Of a DNA stretch of 16,057 nt, positions 1-7,693 are shown piece by piece. Numbering within the stretch: the first letter of the stretch is position 1; the number at the start of each line of letters is the position of its first letter. Below the pieces are notes generated by a model that was given only the letters and a program-made list of their open reading frames with translations, searched no databases and was not told where the DNA came from. The stretch comes from Clostridiales bacterium (GTDB lineage: Bacteria > Bacillota > Clostridia > Christensenellales > CAG-138): NCBI GenBank assembly GCA_019416935.1, contig DXWI01000005.1, positions 90,485 through 106,541 on the forward strand. The letters run 5' to 3'. A program made the position numbers and the translations under genes.

Positions 1-195
1 GCGGCGCATCCGGCTCCCGGCGGATATGCGTCCCGGGTCGTTAGAAGAGGCAAGGGGAAAAATGACGGTTTGCCGCAAACCGCAGGTTTGGACGGATGAA
101 ACGGGATAGGGAGGGCTGGGTGCATCGATCGGAAATGGGTCAGTGCGAAGTCCGCTTGACGGGAGCATTGCTGCGTTCCGGCGCGACGGAGCCAT

Positions 196-235
196 AAAAA
201 ACTGCCGCGCAATCCGGATGGATTGCGCGGCAGTT
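196..235 (-). terminator. Rho-independent terminator of the VanW-family gene
   Basis: A 16-bp perfect inverted repeat (200-215 with 220-235, 4-nt loop) reads on the minus strand as a GC-rich hairpin running straight into six T residues. It lies about 70 nt after the stop codon of the minus-strand VanW-family gene, so it most likely ends that transcript. No gene is visible in 1-195. Confidence 0.85.
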
Positions 236-257
236 CTCATAGCGTGCTGTTGTGTGG

Positions 258-282
258 GCGCGCCGCATGCTGCGCGGCGCGC
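258..282. repeat. GC-only inverted repeat between VanW stop and terminator
   Basis: GCGCGCCGC (258-266) and GCGGCGCGC (274-282) form a 9-bp perfect stem with a 7-nt loop. Neither strand has a T tract after it, so it is not a terminator by itself. It sits in the 3' untranslated part of the VanW-family transcript and may slow 3' exonucleases. That role is inference. Confidence 0.5.
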
Positions 283-305
283 AAAAGGTACAAAACGCTT
301 CTGCA

Positions 306-2183
306 TTAGGGCAGCTCTTCAGGGTCCACGATCTCCGGTTCCGGCGTATCGACGGCCGGCGCCGGCGTGATGATCGGTTCCGGCGTCGTGGGCACCAGCG
401 TACCCATCGTCACCTTCTGCCGGATGGCTGCGTATTCATCGGTGTACAGATAGGTCGATTCCACGACTTCGCCATTGACCTTCTTGTCCAGATACACCTC
501 GACCTTGTAACCGTTGCGCGCCTCCACGGTGATGATGGGTTCCTGATCGGCGGGCATCTTCTTGTCGTAGGTGATGATCGGCTCATCCGGAAGGATCTCT
601 TCGACCTGCACGGCGCGCGGCTCATAGGTCACACCCTCGGGCAGCGCCTGCCCGTACAGCAGCACGGTGACCTCGCTCTTGCGGCTCGAGGTTGCGCTCG
701 TATACGCAAACAGATACAGCGGATACTCGGTGTTGTTCTTGAACTTGAAGTCGATATGGCCGGTATCGACCGTGGCGTCCAGACCAAGCGGCACATAGTC
801 CGCCGGGATGGAGTGCTTGCGGCGCGACACGATCTCGATGTTGGCTTCGAGCAGCGCGTTATAGAGCGTCGAGCTGACCTGACAGACGCCGCCGCCGTAT
901 TCCGCACGGTACGTTTCGCCGCCGACGATGGCGTTTGCCATCTTCCAGCCGTTTTCCTCATTCCGGTCACCGACCGTGTCGTTGTAGCTCCACGTCCGGC
1001 CGGGCTGCACAACCTGCCCGTTGATGAGCTCGGCCGCCTTGTTCACGTTGAACGCGCGGTTCAGAATGGTCTGGTTCTTTTCTTCCGTCCATTCGGAGAG
1101 CCCTTTGTGACGGTATGCCGTGGTGTACGAGCCGATGAGGGCGACCTGCTGCTTGAGATCGTCCACGGTGATGTTCGGCGCCTGCTGCGTCAGCTTCGGC
1201 GTCAATGACGCCTGATAGTTGCCGCTCTCGAGCGCCTCGCGCACCAATTGTTCCGTGGCCGGAATATCGATGCCCATGCCGGCCCGTCCCTCGGTATAGA
1301 CGAGATTCGGCTCGCCGTCCTCACCCACGCTCAGGGAGAACGTTGCGTCCGATGGGCCGAAGGTCAGCGCGCTGCTGATCTCGGCAATTCGGCTGTCAAG
1401 CGCCGTATAGTCGATCGCCAGGGCGGTGTTATAGGACTTTGCCTTGCCGCCGGCGAGCGCGTTCAACAGCACCTGCTCGATGTCGGAGGAGATGTTCATG
1501 TCCGCGGCGGAGATCGTTTCGTGGAAGGCTTGGCCGCCGAGATCGCCGCTGAGCGTGATAGCGATGCGGGCGACGGTCTGCTCGATGCCGGGCATCAGCA
1601 GCTGCCGTGCGTCGGCAAGGGTCTTATCCGTCACGAGAATGCCGTTGATGTAGACCTCTTCGGCAAAGGTCGCGGTGCTGGTATCGATCGTGGAGGGATC
1701 GACGGGCGCGTCGCCCGGCGCGCAGCTGCGCACAACGACGAACACCGTTGCGGCAAGCAGCAGCAGCAACAGGGCAAAACCGGCAAAGATGGCGCGCTGG
1801 CGCTTTTGCCGCTGCCGTCTGCGGCGCGCTGCGGACGCACCCGACCGGCTGCTGCCGGAACGCGCGGATGCGGGCGGCCCCGCGGAGCGATGCGCGCTTG
1901 TCCCCGCGGTACGGTTGGAGGAACCGGAGGCACGCTCATACGACCCGGCGCTGCGGCTCGACGTACCGGCACGGCGGGAGCCGTTTCCGCCGGTTCGCGG
2001 CGCGCTTCGATACGCGGAGGAGGAGCCCCGCGCGGCCGATGAACCCCGCGCGGCCGAGCGGCCGCCGGAAAAATCCTGCATATAGGCAGGGCCTTGTTCG
2101 CGCTGAGGATCAGCCGCGCCGTTGTGGCGCGCGGCGGTATTCCTGCTGCTGGGCTGCGAAAGGTCCCGAAACATTTCGTCCAT
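306..2183 (-). CDS. VanW-family membrane-anchored envelope protein
   Basis: 625 residues if translation starts at the ATG at 2183, which has GAGGAG four bases upstream; an in-frame start 13 codons earlier lacks such a site. Residues about 35-117 are a low-complexity Ser/Arg/Ala/Gly tail, followed by an Arg/Lys-rich stretch and one membrane helix (about 131-151), so the rest should face outwards. Residues about 225-340 look like a peptidoglycan-binding-4 type domain. About 370-510 is the VanW domain, with conserved AFNVNKAAELINGQVV, PGRTWSYN and YGGGVCQVSSTLYNA. A G5-like segment (about 525-595) and a Pro/Glu-rich tail end the protein. VanW proteins occur in vancomycin-resistance clusters but also widely in Clostridia as chromosomal envelope proteins of unknown biochemistry. 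No van genes are nearby, so a housekeeping wall role is more likely than resistance. Confidence 0.9.
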   Translation of the reverse strand: MDEMFRDLSQPSSRNTAARHNGAADPQREQGPAYMQDFSGGRSAARGSSAARGSSSAYRSAPRTGGNGSRRAGTSSRSAGSYERASGSSNRTAGTSAHRSAGPPASARSGSSRSGASAARRRRQRQKRQRAIFAGFALLLLLLAATVFVVVRSCAPGDAPVDPSTIDTSTATFAEEVYINGILVTDKTLADARQLLMPGIEQTVARIAITLSGDLGGQAFHETISAADMNISSDIEQVLLNALAGGKAKSYNTALAIDYTALDSRIAEISSALTFGPSDATFSLSVGEDGEPNLVYTEGRAGMGIDIPATEQLVREALESGNYQASLTPKLTQQAPNITVDDLKQQVALIGSYTTAYRHKGLSEWTEEKNQTILNRAFNVNKAAELINGQVVQPGRTWSYNDTVGDRNEENGWKMANAIVGGETYRAEYGGGVCQVSSTLYNALLEANIEIVSRRKHSIPADYVPLGLDATVDTGHIDFKFKNNTEYPLYLFAYTSATSSRKSEVTVLLYGQALPEGVTYEPRAVQVEEILPDEPIITYDKKMPADQEPIITVEARNGYKVEVYLDKKVNGEVVESTYLYTDEYAAIRQKVTMGTLVPTTPEPIITPAPAVDTPEPEIVDPEELP

Positions 2184-2227
2184 AGTACTCCTCAAAACGC
2201 ATCTCAAACGATGATAATACATTAAAC

Positions 2228-2257
2228 AGTATACATCATTCCTCGCTTTGTTCGCAA
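2228..2257 (-). promoter_or_regulatory. Putative sigma-A promoter of the VanW-family gene
   Basis: On the minus strand TTGCGA (2257-2252) and TATACT (2233-2228) are separated by 18 bp, 45 nt before the chosen start codon. It is divergent from the trmL promoter region. Confidence 0.5.
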
Positions 2258-2260
2258 CCG

Positions 2261-2290
2261 TTGCAATGATTATTCACATTATGATACGAT
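2261..2290 (+). promoter_or_regulatory. Putative trmL promoter, possibly giving a leaderless mRNA
   Basis: TTGCAA (2261-2266) and TACGAT (2285-2290) are 18 bp apart. The expected transcription start would fall at about 2297, which is the A of the trmL ATG. The -10 match is imperfect and TATGAT at 2280-2285 is an alternative -10 without a properly spaced -35. Confidence 0.35.
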
Positions 2291-2296
2291 ATAGCC

Positions 2297-2758
2297 ATGT
2301 TTCATATTGTTTTGGTGGAGCCCGAGATCCCACAGAACACGGGCAATATCTCGCGCACCTGCGCAGTAACCGGCGCAGCGCTGCATCTGGTGCATCCGCT
2401 GGGCTTTTCAATCGACGACCGGCAGCTCAAGCGGGCGGGGCTGGATTACTGGAAGGACTTGACGCTGTTTGAGCACAACAGCTTCGAGGATGTGGAACGG
2501 ATGTTCCCACAAGCGCGGTTCTTCCTGGCCTCTACGCACATGGCGCGCCCCTATACCGAGCCGGCGTACCGGGACGGGGATTTTCTCGTGTTCGGCAAGG
2601 AGACGGCGGGTCTGCCCAAGCCGCTGCTCGCGCGCCGCAAGGCGGACGGCATCCGCATTCCGATGGGGGAGAACCAGCGCTCGCTAAACCTGTCGAACTC
2701 GGTCGCGATCGTTTTGTATGAAGCGCTCCGGCAGAACGGCTTCCCGGGCCTGCGGTGA
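2297..2758 (+). CDS. trmL: tRNA (cytidine(34)-2'-O)-methyltransferase, SPOUT family
   Basis: 153 residues, the usual length of TrmL. SPOUT methyltransferases have a trefoil knot that binds SAM and act as dimers; TrmL 2'-O-methylates the wobble base (C34/U34) of certain leucine tRNAs. Three family motifs are present in order: PQNTGNISRTCA near residue 12, VFGKETAGLP near 97, and RSLNLSNSVAIVLYEALRQ near 127. Together these make up the knotted SAM site. The ATG start agrees with the family N terminus (hydrophobic strand, then VEPEIPQNTGN). No Shine-Dalgarno sequence is visible before it. The next gene starts 45 nt downstream on the same strand, so the two are probably cotranscribed. Confidence 0.93.
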   Translation: MFHIVLVEPEIPQNTGNISRTCAVTGAALHLVHPLGFSIDDRQLKRAGLDYWKDLTLFEHNSFEDVERMFPQARFFLASTHMARPYTEPAYRDGDFLVFGKETAGLPKPLLARRKADGIRIPMGENQRSLNLSNSVAIVLYEALRQNGFPGLR

Positions 2759-2803
2759 AGCGGTGGGCGAAATAAGGACGTGTGAAGGGAGAGACGAGAA
2801 CCC

Positions 2804-3538
2804 ATGGGGTATACGGTGGAACATCTGGAGCGCTCCCGGGCGAATGGCTTTGAACCGCTGAACGTTTTCCGGGCAACGCTCGCAGCACTGCTCGGCCTCG
2901 ATGGCAGACCGGTTCGGTTGCTGGACTGCGGGTGCGGCACCGGTTTTTTTACCCGCCAGTATGCACGCATCGGCGGTGTTGCCGCGACCGGGCTGGATGT
3001 GGATGAATCGTTGCTCGCCGCCGCGCGGGAGATTGCGGCGGCAGAGGCGCTTTCGATTGATTTTGTGCAGGGCGACATCTTGTGCCTGCCGTACCCGGAT
3101 GATGCGTTTGACGTGGTGGCCAGCGACATCCTGCTGGAAATCTTTCCCGATCAGCAGGCGCCTATCGGAGAAATGCTGCGCGTGTGCAAGCCGGGCGGGC
3201 GCATCCTGTGCATGGAGCCGAACTACCAAAGCTTTGTTTACTTTGATCCGCGGCTGCCGCAGGAGGAAAACCTCCGGCGCATCCGGGAGGAGAACGCGGC
3301 GCATGCGTTTGGCGCGGGTGTGGAGCTGCCGGACGCCATGTTCCGGCTCGGCGTGGAGCAGATGCAGCTTGTGCCGTGGTTCTGGGGCGGATGTGCGATC
3401 TCTGCGGGCGGCGCACTGCAGCGCGCCGCAGCGGTGCTTTCGGGCATCGATGTGTATCTGGTCTGCGGGCGGAAGCCGGACGGGCAATCGAAGCGGGGAG
3501 CGTGCGCGGCATCGCTTCACCGCCGTGCACCGGGTTGA
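2804..3538 (+). CDS. Class I SAM-dependent methyltransferase, substrate unknown
   Basis: 244 residues. SAM-binding motif I is LLDCGCGTG (about residues 39-47). The acidic residue after beta-2 is in ATGLDVDES (about 61-69), the adenine-contact region is VQGDILCLPYPDDAFDVV (about 88-105), and a post-core helix and strand follow (LRVCKPGGRILCMEP, about 125-139). This is the Methyltransf_11/25 layout typical of small-molecule methyltransferases such as UbiE-like enzymes; nothing visible fixes the substrate. A weak purine-rich site (AAGGGAGAG) lies 12 nt before the ATG. The last 20 or so residues after VYLVCGRKP are Arg/Gly-rich and look like an unconserved extension. It follows trmL by 45 nt, so co-expression is likely, although a shared function is not implied. 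Confidence 0.85.
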   Translation: MGYTVEHLERSRANGFEPLNVFRATLAALLGLDGRPVRLLDCGCGTGFFTRQYARIGGVAATGLDVDESLLAAAREIAAAEALSIDFVQGDILCLPYPDDAFDVVASDILLEIFPDQQAPIGEMLRVCKPGGRILCMEPNYQSFVYFDPRLPQEENLRRIREENAAHAFGAGVELPDAMFRLGVEQMQLVPWFWGGCAISAGGALQRAAAVLSGIDVYLVCGRKPDGQSKRGACAASLHRRAPG

Positions 3539-3609
3539 GCGCAGGTTTTCCACGTGCGGTAGCGGTGGGGGAGTGCGCCGAATGCCCATAGCATGTGAGA
3601 AAATAATGC

Positions 3610-3638
3610 TTGCAAAAGCGTTGGCCCCATGGTAAAAT
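3610..3638 (+). promoter_or_regulatory. Promoter of rpmB
   Basis: TTGCAA (3610-3615), 17-bp spacer, TAAAAT (3633-3638), followed 35 nt later by the rpmB start codon with a strong AAGGAGG site. Confidence 0.7.
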
Positions 3639-3673
3639 AATTCCGTTCGATTTTTAGAAGGAGGTGGACTTTT

Positions 3674-3865
3674 ATGGGTAAGTACTGCGAAGTCTGCAAA
3701 AAGGGCACCATGTCCGGCAATCTGGTCAGCCATTCGAACCGCAAGTCGAAGCGGAGCTGGGCGCCGAACATCCAGAGCGTGCACGTCGTGATCGATGGCA
3801 AAACGCAGAAGCTGAACGTTTGCACCCGTTGCCTCCGTTCCGGCAAAGTCGTGCGCAGCGTCTGA
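3674..3865 (+). CDS. rpmB: 50S ribosomal protein L28 (bL28), zinc-binding type
   Basis: 63 residues, the standard size of the short bL28 of Gram-positive bacteria. It is a structural protein of the large ribosomal subunit. Cys5, Cys8, Cys50 and Cys53 form the CxxC pairs of the zinc-containing (C+) paralogue. The family signature region around GNLVSHSNRKSKRSW (residues 15-29) is intact, as is the basic C terminus. AAGGAGG lies nine bases before the ATG. The gene has its own promoter and a terminator 22 nt after the stop codon, so it appears to be a single-gene transcription unit. Confidence 0.97.
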   Translation: MGKYCEVCKKGTMSGNLVSHSNRKSKRSWAPNIQSVHVVIDGKTQKLNVCTRCLRSGKVVRSV

Positions 3866-3887
3866 GCGCACATGGATGCGGCAAATC

Positions 3888-3915
3888 AAGACGGTATTTG
3901 CATACCGTCTTTTTT
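3888..3915 (+). terminator. Rho-independent terminator of rpmB
   Basis: AAGACGGTAT (3888-3897) pairs perfectly with ATACCGTCTT (3902-3911) around a 4-nt loop, and the T run extends to 3915. From here to the T-box promoter at 4115 I see only a GC-rich palindromic stretch around 3951-3974 and no convincing gene. Confidence 0.92.
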
Positions 3916-4114
3916 GCGTTTCGATACGGTGCTTTCATCGGAGCCGCATGGCCGGCGCGCCGGCGCGCCGCCGCGCACGGGCTTTCGTAGGCCGCGGGCG
4001 GCATTGCATTGCGGGCAAGCGCGGAACAAGGCGGAGAAGATGATGCCAAATGCCAAGTATTCCATATGCAGAACGTCAAAAACCTTCGGTTGAGGAAAAT
4101 CATATATATTTTTG

Positions 4115-4143
4115 TTGACAAACGCCTTTTTGCATGCTACCAT
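4115..4143 (+). promoter_or_regulatory. Promoter of the T-box/trpB transcript
   Basis: A perfect TTGACA (4115-4120), 17-bp spacer and TACCAT (4138-4143). Transcription should start near 4150, at the base of T-box stem I. Confidence 0.75.
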
Positions 4144-4149
4144 ATGAGA

Positions 4150-4421
4150 AACCGTTGAAGAAGTGTAAGTACTTCATGGTTGCGCCGGTTTAGAGAGCCG
4201 CGATGGGTGGAAAGCGGTACGGCGTGCATGGACGAATGGGCTTCTGAGGGCGAGCTGAATACAGCAGTAGGCGAGCCGGAGTGATCCTCCGTCAAAGGGA
4301 TCGGCATATGGTAGTATGCACTGAGTGAACGCATGTTGCGTTAAGCCGGGTGGCACCGCAAGAGAGGATTTTTCTGATCGCTCTTGTCCCAGCAAAAGCA
4401 TTGGGATAAGAGTGTTTTTTT
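4150..4421 (+). promoter_or_regulatory. Tryptophan-specific T-box leader (tRNA-sensing riboswitch)
   Basis: All parts of a transcriptional T-box can be read. The stem I apical region has AGAGAG (4192-4197) and GGTGGAAAGCGG (4206-4217). The specifier loop reads GAA-UGG-GCUUCUGAGG, which puts the specifier UGG (Trp) at 4237-4239. The T-box sequence GGGTGGCACCGC is at 4348-4359, and its UGGC (4351-4354) would pair with the GCCA end of an uncharged tRNA with discriminator G, as tRNA-Trp has in Firmicutes. A terminator hairpin follows. Uncharged tRNA-Trp should stabilise the antiterminator and let trpB be transcribed when tryptophan is scarce. The specifier was read by aligning the leader to the conserved GAA-codon-CUUUUGAG arrangement, and the downstream trpB agrees with it. 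Confidence 0.93.
4379..4421 (+). terminator. T-box-controlled terminator
   Basis: A 12-bp stem, with two wobble pairs (4379-4390 with 4403-4414), closes a 12-nt loop and is followed by seven T residues (4415-4421). It lies just downstream of the T-box antiterminator sequence and about 50 nt before the trpB start, as expected for the OFF structure of the leader. Confidence 0.88.
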
Positions 4422-4472
4422 ATCCCGAAAACCGCACCAACAGAGAACGAGAACAGGAAAGGAGAAACAGAC

Positions 4473-5855
4473 ATGAACACCCAGGAAATCCCGTACAAAA
4501 TCTATCTGGACGAAGCGGAGATCCCGCATCAGTGGTATAATGTGCGCGCCGATATGAAGAACAAGCCGGCGCCGCTGCTCAATCCCGGCACATTGCAGCC
4601 GATGACGGCAGAGGAGCTGTCCGGCGTGTTCTGCGAGGAGCTCGTGCAGCAGGAACTCGACAATGATAACGCTCTGATCGATATTCCGGACGAGATTGTC
4701 CAATTCTACAAGATGTACCGGCCCTCGCCGCTCGTGCGCGCTTACTTTCTCGAGAAGGCGCTCGGCACGCCGGCGAAGATCTACTATAAGTTCGAAGGCA
4801 ACAACACCAGCGGCAGCCACAAGCTCAACTCGGCCATTGCGCAGGCGTATTACGCCAAGAAGCAGGGGCTCAAGGGCGTGACCACAGAAACGGGCGCCGG
4901 TCAGTGGGGTACTGCGCTGTCGATGGCCTGCTCGTATTTCGGCCTTGACTGCAAGGTGTATATGGTCAAGGTTTCGTATGAGCAAAAGCCGTTCCGCCGC
5001 GAGGTCATGCGCACCTACGGCGCATCGGTTACGCCGTCGCCGTCCACGGAAACGGCGGTCGGCCGCAGCATCCTCGAGCGCTTCCCCGGAACGGGCGGCA
5101 GCCTCGGCTGCGCGATCTCGGAGGCGGTGGAGGCGGCCACCAGCCGCGAGGGCTACCGCTATGTGCTCGGCAGCGTGCTCAACCAGGTGCTGCTGCACCA
5201 GTCGATCATCGGTCTGGAAACGAAGGCCGCGCTGGATAAATACGGCATTGAGCCGGACATCATCATCGGCTGTGCCGGCGGCGGCTCGAACCTCGGCGGC
5301 CTGATCGCGCCGTTCATGGGCGAGGTGCTGCGCGGGGAAAAGCAATACCGCTTCATCGCCGTGGAGCCCGCTTCGTGCCCGAGCCTCACGCGCGGCAGAT
5401 ACGCCTACGACTTCTGCGACACGGGCATGGTATGCCCGCTCGCCAAGATGTATACGCTTGGCAGCGGCTTCATGCCCGCGCCGAACCATGCGGGCGGCCT
5501 GCGCTACCACGGCATGAGCTCCATCCTCTCCCAACTGTACCATGACGGGCTGATGGAGGCCACGAGCGTCGAGCAGACGAAGGTGTTCGAGGCGGCGGAA
5601 CTGTTCGCCCGCGTCGAGGGCACGCTGCCGGCACCCGAGAGCAGCCATGCCATCCGCGTGGCCATTGACGAGGCGCTCAAGTGCAAGGAGACGGGGGAAG
5701 CCAAGACCATCGTGTTCGGGCTGACCGGAACCGGATACTTTGACATGGTCGCCTACGGACGGTTCCACGACGGCGACATGACCGACTATGTACCCACCGA
5801 CGCTGATCTGGAGAAGGGCTTTGCCGGACTGCCCGCGGTGCCGGCCGACCGGTAA
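4473..5855 (+). CDS. trpB: Tryptophan synthase beta chain, TrpB2 type
   Basis: 460 residues. PLP-dependent enzyme that condenses indole with L-serine to give L-tryptophan. Its length and its N terminus (a segment around IPHQWYNVRADM) match the longer TrpB2 subfamily rather than the roughly 400-residue TrpB1. The PLP lysine is Lys117 in GSHKLNSA, the catalytic glutamate is Glu139 in TETGAGQWG, and the phosphate-binding loop is CAGGGSN (267-273). AAAGGAG precedes the ATG. No trpA or other trp gene is adjacent. TrpB2 enzymes are known to work with little or no dependence on TrpA, so it may salvage free indole or pair with a trpA elsewhere. Expression should be set by the Trp-specific T-box upstream. 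Confidence 0.95.
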   Translation: MNTQEIPYKIYLDEAEIPHQWYNVRADMKNKPAPLLNPGTLQPMTAEELSGVFCEELVQQELDNDNALIDIPDEIVQFYKMYRPSPLVRAYFLEKALGTPAKIYYKFEGNNTSGSHKLNSAIAQAYYAKKQGLKGVTTETGAGQWGTALSMACSYFGLDCKVYMVKVSYEQKPFRREVMRTYGASVTPSPSTETAVGRSILERFPGTGGSLGCAISEAVEAATSREGYRYVLGSVLNQVLLHQSIIGLETKAALDKYGIEPDIIIGCAGGGSNLGGLIAPFMGEVLRGEKQYRFIAVEPASCPSLTRGRYAYDFCDTGMVCPLAKMYTLGSGFMPAPNHAGGLRYHGMSSILSQLYHDGLMEATSVEQTKVFEAAELFARVEGTLPAPESSHAIRVAIDEALKCKETGEAKTIVFGLTGTGYFDMVAYGRFHDGDMTDYVPTDADLEKGFAGLPAVPADR

Positions 5856-5876
5856 GCGGGGGTAGACAAAACGAAC

Positions 5877-5913
5877 AAAAGCGCGGCAGCGGCACAGTCC
5901 CTGCCGCGCTTTT
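5877..5913 (+). terminator. Rho-independent terminator of trpB
   Basis: AAAAGCGCGGCAG (5877-5889) and CTGCCGCGCTTTT (5901-5913) form a perfect 13-bp stem with an 11-nt loop. The A and T runs on the two sides allow it to work on either strand. Confidence 0.9.
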
Positions 5914-5934
5914 CTGTTGAAGACCGGATTCGCG

Positions 5935-5964
5935 TTGACCCATGCCCGCTTCGTGCGGTATACT
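5935..5964 (+). promoter_or_regulatory. Promoter of the small ORF-radA unit
   Basis: TTGACC (5935-5940), 18-bp spacer, TATACT (5959-5964). It follows the trpB terminator directly, so radA transcription is separate from trpB. Confidence 0.7.
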
Positions 5965-5987
5965 GAGGGGGAGCCGGTACCGAACGC

Positions 5988-6224
5988 GTGTTTTCGGGTG
6001 TGTTTGACTGGAAATCGGATGCGTCGGAAAAACAGCCAGCCCGCGTGCGGAAGCTCACGCTCGACCGGATGATCGTCCGGTCGGTTTCGCCCAGCGGCAA
6101 TGCACTCATCGGCGTGGGCTGCGATTACAACCATTTTGCGGGGAATGTCACCGGCATATCCGTCAACGGTACGGCCGCGCGAATCGGGCGGATGGCCGGG
6201 GACGATGAGGACCTGAACGGCTGA
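5988..6224 (+). CDS. Small protein of unknown function upstream of radA
   Basis: 78 residues if translated from GTG 5988; a second GTG at 6000 is also possible. I recognise no family. The case for coding is its strong third-position G/C preference, like neighbouring genes, an open frame from just after a good promoter to 34 nt before radA, and the lack of any hairpin-rich leader in the interval. The product is soluble in character: a basic middle (PARVRKLTLDRM), a Gly/Asn-rich centre and an acidic end. GGGGGAG lies about 15 nt before the GTG, farther than usual, which weakens the start assignment. It could instead be an untranslated leader of radA. Confidence 0.5.
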   Translation: MFSGVFDWKSDASEKQPARVRKLTLDRMIVRSVSPSGNALIGVGCDYNHFAGNVTGISVNGTAARIGRMAGDDEDLNG

Positions 6225-6258
6225 AAACGAATCATAGACAAACAGTGGGGGAGCGCCC

Positions 6259-7599
6259 ATGGCAAAGGATAAGGAAAAAACGGTTTTTCTCTGCGGAGAA
6301 TGCGGATATGAATCGCCCAGATGGATGGGCAAGTGCCCGGCCTGCGGGAGCTGGAACACGCTGGTGGAGGAGACGGCCGTCTCGGTGCGCCTGCCGCAGC
6401 AGCGCGGCAGCATACAGCGGCTTTCCGACGTATCGGTGATGAACGCTGCACGCGTCTCCACCGGCATGTCCGAACTCGACCGCGTGACCGGCGGCGGGCT
6501 GCTCGCGGGCATGGTTGTGCTGCTCGGCGGCGACCCGGGCATCGGCAAATCGACGCTGCTGATGCAGGCGGCCGACTGTCTGGCCGGCAAGGGCAGCGTA
6601 CTGTACGTTTCGGGCGAGGAAAGTGCGGCGCAGCTCAAGCTCCGGGCCGACCGGCTGCGGGTGCAAAACGATATGCTGCTGCTGTGCGATACGTCTTTGG
6701 AGCACGCACTGGAGCAGGCCAAGGCGCAAAAGAGCGATTATTTGATCATCGATTCCATTCAGACCATGTCCTGCGAGGAGTCGCAGAGTGCGCCCGGCAG
6801 CGTGTCGCAGGTGCGCGCCGCCACGGCCATGCTCACCCGCTACGCCAAGGAGAGCGGAACCGCCGTGCTCATCGTGGGCCATGTGACCAAGGACGGGGCG
6901 ATTGCGGGCCCGCGCGTACTCGAGCACATCGTGGACACGGTGCTGTATTTTGAGGGCGACCGGCACGCGGGGCTGCGCCTGCTGCGCGCGGTCAAAAACC
7001 GCTTCGGTTCGACCAATGAGATCGGCGTGTTTGAAATGTGCGATACCGGCATGCGGCAGGTGGTCGATCCATCCAGACTGTTCCTCTCCGGCGCCAATGC
7101 GGTCGGCTGCGCGGTCACCTGCGCCATCGAGGGTTCGCGGCCGATGCTTGCGGAGGTGCAGTCGCTGCTGATCGATACGGCGTTCGGCAGCCCGCGCCGC
7201 ACGGCGGCCGGCGTGGATGGCGGCCGGCTGAGCCTGCTGTTGGCGGTGCTGGAGAAGAAGGCAAAGCTGAAGCTGTCGGACAAGGACGTGTACCTCAACG
7301 TGGTTGGCAACCTGCGGCTGGAGGAGCGCGGCGCGGACCTGGCGGTTGCGCTCTGCATCGCCTCCGCGCTGGGGGAGAAGCCGCTCCCGCCGCATACCGC
7401 GGTCATTGGGGAGCTCGGCCTGACCGGCGAGCTGCGCGGCGTAGCGCAGATGGAAACGCGATTGCACGAGTGCGCGCGCCTTGGCTATACGCATGTGCTC
7501 ATTCCAAAGGCGGCGTCCGTGCCGCGAATCGACGGCCTGACGCTCGTACCGGTATCGAGCATATCGGAGGCGATCGATACCGTTCGCTATTGTCCGTAA
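6259..7599 (+). CDS. radA: DNA repair protein RadA (Sms)
   Basis: 446 residues, normal for RadA. RadA is a RecA-like ATPase and branch-migration helicase that acts with RecA in recombinational repair and processing of recombination intermediates. In order: a four-Cys zinc finger (Cys12, 15, 26, 29), Walker A GDPGIGKST (91-99), Walker B within YLIIDSIQT (161-169), the RadA-specific KNRFG motif (246-250), and a C-terminal Lon-protease-like domain (from about 275) with NVVGNLRLEERGADLA. GGGGGAG five bases before the ATG supports the start. All key residues are present. Its likely operon partner is the small ORF upstream; no terminator is obvious after the stop codon. Confidence 0.97.
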   Translation: MAKDKEKTVFLCGECGYESPRWMGKCPACGSWNTLVEETAVSVRLPQQRGSIQRLSDVSVMNAARVSTGMSELDRVTGGGLLAGMVVLLGGDPGIGKSTLLMQAADCLAGKGSVLYVSGEESAAQLKLRADRLRVQNDMLLLCDTSLEHALEQAKAQKSDYLIIDSIQTMSCEESQSAPGSVSQVRAATAMLTRYAKESGTAVLIVGHVTKDGAIAGPRVLEHIVDTVLYFEGDRHAGLRLLRAVKNRFGSTNEIGVFEMCDTGMRQVVDPSRLFLSGANAVGCAVTCAIEGSRPMLAEVQSLLIDTAFGSPRRTAAGVDGGRLSLLLAVLEKKAKLKLSDKDVYLNVVGNLRLEERGADLAVALCIASALGEKPLPPHTAVIGELGLTGELRGVAQMETRLHECARLGYTHVLIPKAASVPRIDGLTLVPVSSISEAIDTVRYCP

Positions 7600-7693
7600 C
7601 CGACAGCGGCCCGAAAGCGCGAACTGGATATGGGCAATCAAGCGGCGCGCGCCTTGATGTGGGAACGGAATGAAGCGACGGTGCAGAATTCGC

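Noticed and set aside
252..2042. Long plus-strand frames opposite the VanW-family gene
   Set aside because: They are Arg/Asp/His-rich mirror frames of a gene with clear domains on the minus strand.
2684..3889. 401-codon minus-strand frame
   Set aside because: Antisense to trmL, the methyltransferase and rpmB; no recognisable domain.
3886..4065. 59-codon minus-strand frame with CPQC, between rpmB and the T-box
   Set aside because: It has fair third-position G/C and a hydrophobic start, but no ribosome binding site, and its last codons are the rpmB terminator hairpin. Too weak to annotate, though worth a homology search.
4341..6722. 793-codon open frame on the minus strand
   Set aside because: It lies antisense to the T-box, trpB, a terminator and radA, all clearly supported on the plus strand. 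Its product is Arg/His/Ala-rich with no family motif. It is a by-product of GC-rich codons.
6232..7641. 469-codon minus-strand frame over radA
   Set aside because: Exact antisense of an intact radA, with low-complexity Arg/Gln/His composition and no start signal.
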